A stretch of 64,000 bases of DNA, taken from the NCBI RefSeq assembly GCF_013394385.1, contig NZ_AP022834.1, forward strand, positions 2,108,001 through 2,172,000. The letters run 5' to 3'. The notes below the pieces were generated by a model that had not been told where the DNA came from, made no database searches, and saw only the letters and a list, made by a program, of their open reading frames with translations. The translations under genes were made by a program, and so were the position numbers. Shown piece by piece: positions 60,223 through 64,000 of the stretch (its first letter is position 1; every line of letters begins with the position of its first letter). The DNA comes from Kocuria sp. TGY1127_2 (GTDB lineage: Bacteria > Actinomycetota > Actinomycetes > Actinomycetales > Micrococcaceae).

Positions 60223-60468
60223 ATGACCACTCAAGACGCTCAGCCAGTCGAAATTCGTGAAGACATGATGCGACTAGGCCAATTACTGAAATTCGCGAGC
60301 CTCGTGGAGGATGGCGCTGAGGCACGGGAAATCATCGCCGAGGGCCACGTCTTCGTCAACGGTGAGCCCGAATTCCAGCGCGGGAAGCAGCTGCATCCGG
60401 GCGACACCGTTGCACTCGGAGAGGTCACAATCCGCATTGAGCGGGAAGATTCCCCCGCCGCCGGCTAG
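60223..60468 (+). CDS. S4 domain RNA-binding protein
   Basis: An 81-aa protein containing the S4 motif: MRLGQLLKFASLVEDGAEAREIIAEGHVFVNGE followed by GKQLHPGDTV. This size fits the RqcP/YbcJ/YaaA-like group (ribosome-associated). The stop overlaps the tail of the alcohol dehydrogenase gene by 4 bp. Confidence 0.85.
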   Translation: MTTQDAQPVEIREDMMRLGQLLKFASLVEDGAEAREIIAEGHVFVNGEPEFQRGKQLHPGDTVALGEVTIRIEREDSPAAG

Positions 60469-61490
60469 GAGTCCATGGTCAGGACCATGCGGAACCTGGC
60501 GTCACCGGCCATCATTTTGTCGAAGGCAGACTGGGCCTTCGCGAGGGGAACGGTTTCGATCTGGGCGTTGACCCCTGTCAGAACGCTGAAACGCATGGCG
60601 TCTTCGGAGTCCTGAGAAGTTCCGGATGCGTGACCCTGTACGGCGAGGGATCCTGGGATCAATGCGAAGGGCGGAATCTGCATCGGATCGGCTGAAGCAC
60701 CGACGACCATGAGCTCGCCCCGGGGTTTGAGGCCGCCCAGGACCGCGGTCATGGCATCCGGCGCCGTCACGGTGGCCAACACCACATTCGCACCACCGAG
60801 CTTGTTGAGCTCTTCGGCCGGATCGGTTGAGGTGGAGTCGATGTAATGATGAGCACCGAGCTCGAGGGCGAGGTCCTTCTTCGCTGTACCCCGAGCAATC
60901 GCGACGGTTTCGAACCCCATTTTCGCGGCGTACTGAACTGCCAGGTGTCCGAGGCCTCCGACGCCCAGGACCGCGACGACGTCGCCCGGTCTGGCGGAGG
61001 ATTTCCGCAATGCATTGAAAGTGGTCACTCCAGCACAAAGCAACGGAGCCGCATCGACGTCAGAGAGGTCGTCCGGTATCGAAGCGAGCGCTTCCGCCGG
61101 CACGACGGCGTATTCCGCGTAGCCTCCGTCGTAGTGGATCCCCGGGATTTCGCCGTTCTCACACGAAACGAAGTCACCGCGACGGCACGCTTCACACGTA
61201 AAATCACAGCCACCGAACCAGCCGACCCCGACTCTCTGACCGGGAGACCACGCGGTGACGCCATCACCGACGGCATCAATTTCGCCCGCGATCTCATGAC
61301 CGGGCGACCGCGGAAACTCATTGCCCATCGCCCCGGCCACAGTGAATGCATCCGAATGGCAGACCCCGCACGCGTGGACTTTGACACGAACCTGGCCGGC
61401 ACGCGGCTCCGGGATAGGGACGTTGACGATTTCGAAATTCTTATTGGCTTCGGGAACTCGCACCATCATCATATTTGTCATGCCCGACAC
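60465..61490 (-). CDS. Zinc-dependent alcohol dehydrogenase
   Basis: A 341-aa medium-chain dehydrogenase. Catalytic zinc ligands lie in ACGVCHSD and PGHEIAG (Cys, His); the structural zinc Cys residues are in the C-x2-C-type segment around FTCEACRRGDFVSC. The Rossmann GVGGLGHLAVQYA gives the NAD(P) site. It resembles AdhP/CAD-like enzymes; the substrate is unknown. Confidence 0.9.
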   Translation of the reverse strand: MSGMTNMMMVRVPEANKNFEIVNVPIPEPRAGQVRVKVHACGVCHSDAFTVAGAMGNEFPRSPGHEIAGEIDAVGDGVTAWSPGQRVGVGWFGGCDFTCEACRRGDFVSCENGEIPGIHYDGGYAEYAVVPAEALASIPDDLSDVDAAPLLCAGVTTFNALRKSSARPGDVVAVLGVGGLGHLAVQYAAKMGFETVAIARGTAKKDLALELGAHHYIDSTSTDPAEELNKLGGANVVLATVTAPDAMTAVLGGLKPRGELMVVGASADPMQIPPFALIPGSLAVQGHASGTSQDSEDAMRFSVLTGVNAQIETVPLAKAQSAFDKMMAGDARFRMVLTMDS

Positions 61491-61541
61491 ACTACTCGCC
61501 GTTTCCCCTGATCAACGCGCAGGTTCGTGAGAAAAGGGACG

Positions 61542-62201
61542 CTACCGGAGGACGTGGCACAGGAACTCGGAGACGTGTTTGATCTCCTGATTGCTCACGC
61601 CGTGGCCCATCCCGGCATAAAGCACTTTGGTCACATCGGTGTGATCGCGAAGCCAATCGAGATTGAACGCGACCATATCGGCGGGGATCACGGGATCCTC
61701 CTGATCTCGCCCGTAGAAGAACGGAATACGCGGCGAAGAGGCTGCGAGGGCGGCGTCGTCAAAGAATTCGTCTGCCGAATCGAGCACGAACCCAGACAGT
61801 CCGACGACGGCGCAGGCCAAGTCCGGTCGATGGCGAATCACCGAGCTGGCGATCGCCATACCTTGAGAAAATCCGAACAGTGTGACATCCGCGTAGTCGG
61901 ATGATGCCTCATCGATCCAGGCGATCACGTCGGCAGCGGCCCTCTCGACTTCCTCAGCGTCGGCCGTGATGTCTTCCCCGAACGTGCCTTGGAGCTCGAA
62001 CCAGCTGTAGCCCGGCATTCCGCCGGGCATGGCTCCCGGCGCCCTCATGGCCGCGTAGGTGAAGCCTTCTTCGGGCAGGGCGGGGAGAAGTCCAAGGAGG
62101 TCCTTCTCATGGGATCCGTACCCGTGAAGCATGAGCACGAGGTGTGTTCCGGGACGGTCGGCTTCGGGACGGGAGAATTCGACGACGGGATTTTGAGTCA
62201 T
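61542..62201 (-). CDS. Alpha/beta hydrolase (phospholipase/carboxylesterase type)
   Basis: A 219-aa protein from the ATG at 62201. LVLMLHGYGSHEKDLLGL supplies the oxyanion region; the nucleophile Ser is in GFSQGMAIA near residue 115; Asp and His are in the DPVIP and GMGHGVS segments. A small esterase family; natural substrate unknown. Confidence 0.88.
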   Translation of the reverse strand: MTQNPVVEFSRPEADRPGTHLVLMLHGYGSHEKDLLGLLPALPEEGFTYAAMRAPGAMPGGMPGYSWFELQGTFGEDITADAEEVERAAADVIAWIDEASSDYADVTLFGFSQGMAIASSVIRHRPDLACAVVGLSGFVLDSADEFFDDAALAASSPRIPFFYGRDQEDPVIPADMVAFNLDWLRDHTDVTKVLYAGMGHGVSNQEIKHVSEFLCHVLR

Positions 62202-62259
62202 AATTCCCATCCTATGCATGGCCGGGAGCTTCTCACAGACACCGCCCACGCCGCATCAG

Positions 62260-63450
62260 CTATCCGAGGACCGCACCTTTCAATGCATCACCGTCACGCA
62301 GGAATTTGCTGATCTGAGAGGTTTCGATCAGAAATCCATCGTGCCCGCTGGGAGAGCTAATGTACCCGACCTCAACGGGCTGCGGCAGGGCGTGGGCGAG
62401 CATCTCGGATTCTTTGGGGTAGAACAACCGATCGGAGTCCACCGCCACGATCGTCCATCCGCAGGTAGAACGCGCGAGCGCCTCTTTGAGAGAACCTCGG
62501 CCGCGGGAAACATCATGGCTCATCAGAGCGTCATTGACGTACAGATATGAGTTCGCGTCGAATCGACCGGCCAATTTGGATGCTTGATGGTCGAGATAGC
62601 TTTCGACCCTGTACCGACCGCGCCGGTTCACGCAGGGCCCCGTGGGGTCCTCGTCGTCCTGAGGGTGCCGGCCGAAGCGGTAATGTAACTCGGTGGCCGA
62701 TCGATAAGTGATGTGCGCGATGCGCCGGGCCAGTCCGAGGCCGTCGACGGGGAAGATCCCCGAATAGTAATCGCCCCCGGCGAAATTGGGGTCCTGCCGA
62801 ATCGCGAGCGTCTGGGCTTGGCCCCACGAGAGCTGCTCGGCCGTGGACTCGGCCCCGGAGGCGATCACGGCACAGTGCCGAACGCGGTCCGGAAAAGTCA
62901 CTGCCCATTCGATCGCCCTTGCGCCGCCCATCGACCCCCCGATGACCAACGACCACCGGTCGATGCCGAGACCGTCCGCGAGCACGGCTTCTGCCCGGAC
63001 CGAATCGCGGATGGTGATCAGCGGGAAGCGCGACCCCCACGGGTTCCGTTCCGGATCGATCGATGTCGGTGCGGGCGACGACGGCCCGGTCGAACCGTAA
63101 CAGCCGCCGATGATATTGGGACAGACCACAAAGAATTGGTCCGTGTCAATCGCAGCACCAGGGCCTATGAGCCCTTCCCACCAGCCTTCTTCTTCGGCGG
63201 CACGACGTTCGAGGTCGCTGGCGTCATCCTCCGCGTACCCGTGGGCCGCGTGCGTGTCCCCGGTGAGGGCATGCAACACCAGAACCGCATTCGAGGCGTC
63301 CTCGTTGAGGGTCCCCCACGTTTCGTATGCGAGAGTCGCATCAGGGATTACGGACCCCGAATCGACCAGGAGGTCTCCGACGTCGTAGTAATTGACTACT
63401 CCGTCTCCCCTGGTCTGAGCCTTCCGAGCCCCGGTGCCAACGATCGTCAC
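62260..63450 (-). CDS. metX: Homoserine O-acetyltransferase
   Basis: A 396-aa alpha/beta-hydrolase-fold enzyme read from a GTG at 63450 with AAGGAG upstream. LAYETWGTLNED, NAVLVLHALTGDTHA, NIIGGCYGSTGPSS, the nucleophile Ser in VIGGSMGGARAIEWA, Asp in VAVDSDRLFYP and His in SSPSGHDGFL form the MetX signature. It acetylates homoserine for the sulfhydrylase encoded just upstream. Confidence 0.94.
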   Translation of the reverse strand: MTIVGTGARKAQTRGDGVVNYYDVGDLLVDSGSVIPDATLAYETWGTLNEDASNAVLVLHALTGDTHAAHGYAEDDASDLERRAAEEEGWWEGLIGPGAAIDTDQFFVVCPNIIGGCYGSTGPSSPAPTSIDPERNPWGSRFPLITIRDSVRAEAVLADGLGIDRWSLVIGGSMGGARAIEWAVTFPDRVRHCAVIASGAESTAEQLSWGQAQTLAIRQDPNFAGGDYYSGIFPVDGLGLARRIAHITYRSATELHYRFGRHPQDDEDPTGPCVNRRGRYRVESYLDHQASKLAGRFDANSYLYVNDALMSHDVSRGRGSLKEALARSTCGWTIVAVDSDRLFYPKESEMLAHALPQPVEVGYISSPSGHDGFLIETSQISKFLRDGDALKGAVLG

Positions 63451-63472
63451 ATTTTCTCCTTGTCCAGTTTCC

Positions 63473-64000
63473 TCAGTACTTAGCCGACACCGTCTCGGTC
63501 GAGGACTGCGGGCTCTCCGCGGCTGCCAGCGAGTCGAAGCCGTGTTCGAGATCGGCCACAATGTCGTCGATGTGCTCGAGTCCCACGGACAGACGCACGA
63601 ATCCCGGCGCGACCCCTGCGGCACGCAGCTCGTCCTCGGAGAGCTGGGAGTGCGTGGTCGAGGCCGGGTGAATGACCAACGAGTGCACGTCTCCGATGTT
63701 CGCGACGTTCGAGTGGAGCACGAGGGAGTCCACAAAGGCCTGTGCCGGTTCGGAGCCGCCTTCGAGTTCGAATCCGACGATCGCGCCCACCCCGTTCGGA
63801 GCGTATTTCTTCCCTCGCTCGTACCATTGCGACGATTCGAGCCCCGCATAGTGCACTCGGGTGACTTCGGGACGCGCTTCGAGCCACCGAGAGACCTTTA
63901 GCGCGTTGTCGACATGGCGTTCCACGCGGAGGGACAGGGTCTCCAGGCCGACGGAAATATTGAAGGCGTTGGTCGGTGAGATCGACGAACCGAGGTCGCG
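63473..64000 (-). CDS. metY: O-acetylhomoserine sulfhydrylase-type PLP enzyme (5' end outside window)
   Basis: The visible C-terminal 175 residues belong to the Cys/Met metabolism PLP family: SSISPTNAFNISVGLETLSLR, the long VERHVDNALKVSRWLE helix and DVHSLVIHPASTTHSQLSEDELRAAGV with GFVRLSVGLEHIDDIVADLEHGF. The N terminus and PLP Lys lie outside. It is upstream of metX on the same strand, giving a direct route from O-acetylhomoserine to homocysteine. Confidence 0.9.
   Translation of the reverse strand, partial: RDLGSSISPTNAFNISVGLETLSLRVERHVDNALKVSRWLEARPEVTRVHYAGLESSQWYERGKKYAPNGVGAIVGFELEGGSEPAQAFVDSLVLHSNVANIGDVHSLVIHPASTTHSQLSEDELRAAGVAPGFVRLSVGLEHIDDIVADLEHGFDSLAAAESPQSSTETVSAKY

Overview
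This 64 kb window is chromosomal DNA of a GC-rich actinobacterium with a complete siphovirus prophage of about 40.7 kb in it. Gene content and order (M23 peptidase divergent from rpsB-tsf-pyrH-frr-cdsA; dnaG-dgt-dusB; glyS; metX-metY) fit the Micrococcales, probably Micrococcaceae. I do not assign a genus.

Left flank (1-6184, host): a DivIVA-domain protein running off the left edge, then cdsA, frr, pyrH, tsf and rpsB, all on the minus strand, with a divergent secreted M23 peptidase and a small HTH gene. A terminator at 6137-6184 originally belonged to the tRNA now found 40 kb away.

Prophage (6185-46902): bounded by a 45-bp direct repeat (6185-6229 and 46858-46902) that copies the 3' part of a CAU-anticodon tRNA gene. 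The intact tRNA lies at the right end beside a tyrosine integrase, and both ends carry the same pair of integrase arm-type repeats. Most phage genes are on the minus strand, so the lytic programme runs right to left. It begins with a Cro-like regulator, then excisionase-like and small early genes, a Cas4/RecB-like nuclease and SSB-like protein, a prim-pol/D5-helicase, a RusA resolvase and HNH. It continues with terminase, a portal-MuF fusion, protease, capsid, connectors, tail tube, frameshifted tail chaperones, a 1724-aa tape measure and tail-tip proteins, and ends with lysis genes. Downstream of the lysis genes is a 530-bp non-coding array of five structured repeats, and at attL a lipoprotein gene on the opposite strand.

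The plus-strand lysogeny operon (42991-46709) is unusually compact: immunity repressor, then a RelE/HigB-like toxin, an HTH antitoxin and a SecB-like chaperone joined by start/stop overlaps, then an ImmA-type metallopeptidase and the integrase. I read the middle three as a toxin-antitoxin-chaperone (TAC) module embedded in the immunity operon.

Right flank (46903-64000, host): a GT4 glycosyltransferase, an Actinobacterial holin-like membrane protein, tRNA-Asn, dnaG, a dGTPase-like gene, dusB, a class III aminotransferase, an SDR, an alkyltransferase-like protein, a GNAT, glyS, an S4 protein, a zinc alcohol dehydrogenase, an esterase, metX and the 3' end of a metY-like gene.

The most novel items are the TAC module translationally coupled to the repressor, the five-unit RNA array with compensatory stem changes, a small gene nested in the linker of the primase-helicase, and an iteron-like repeat cluster beside that gene.
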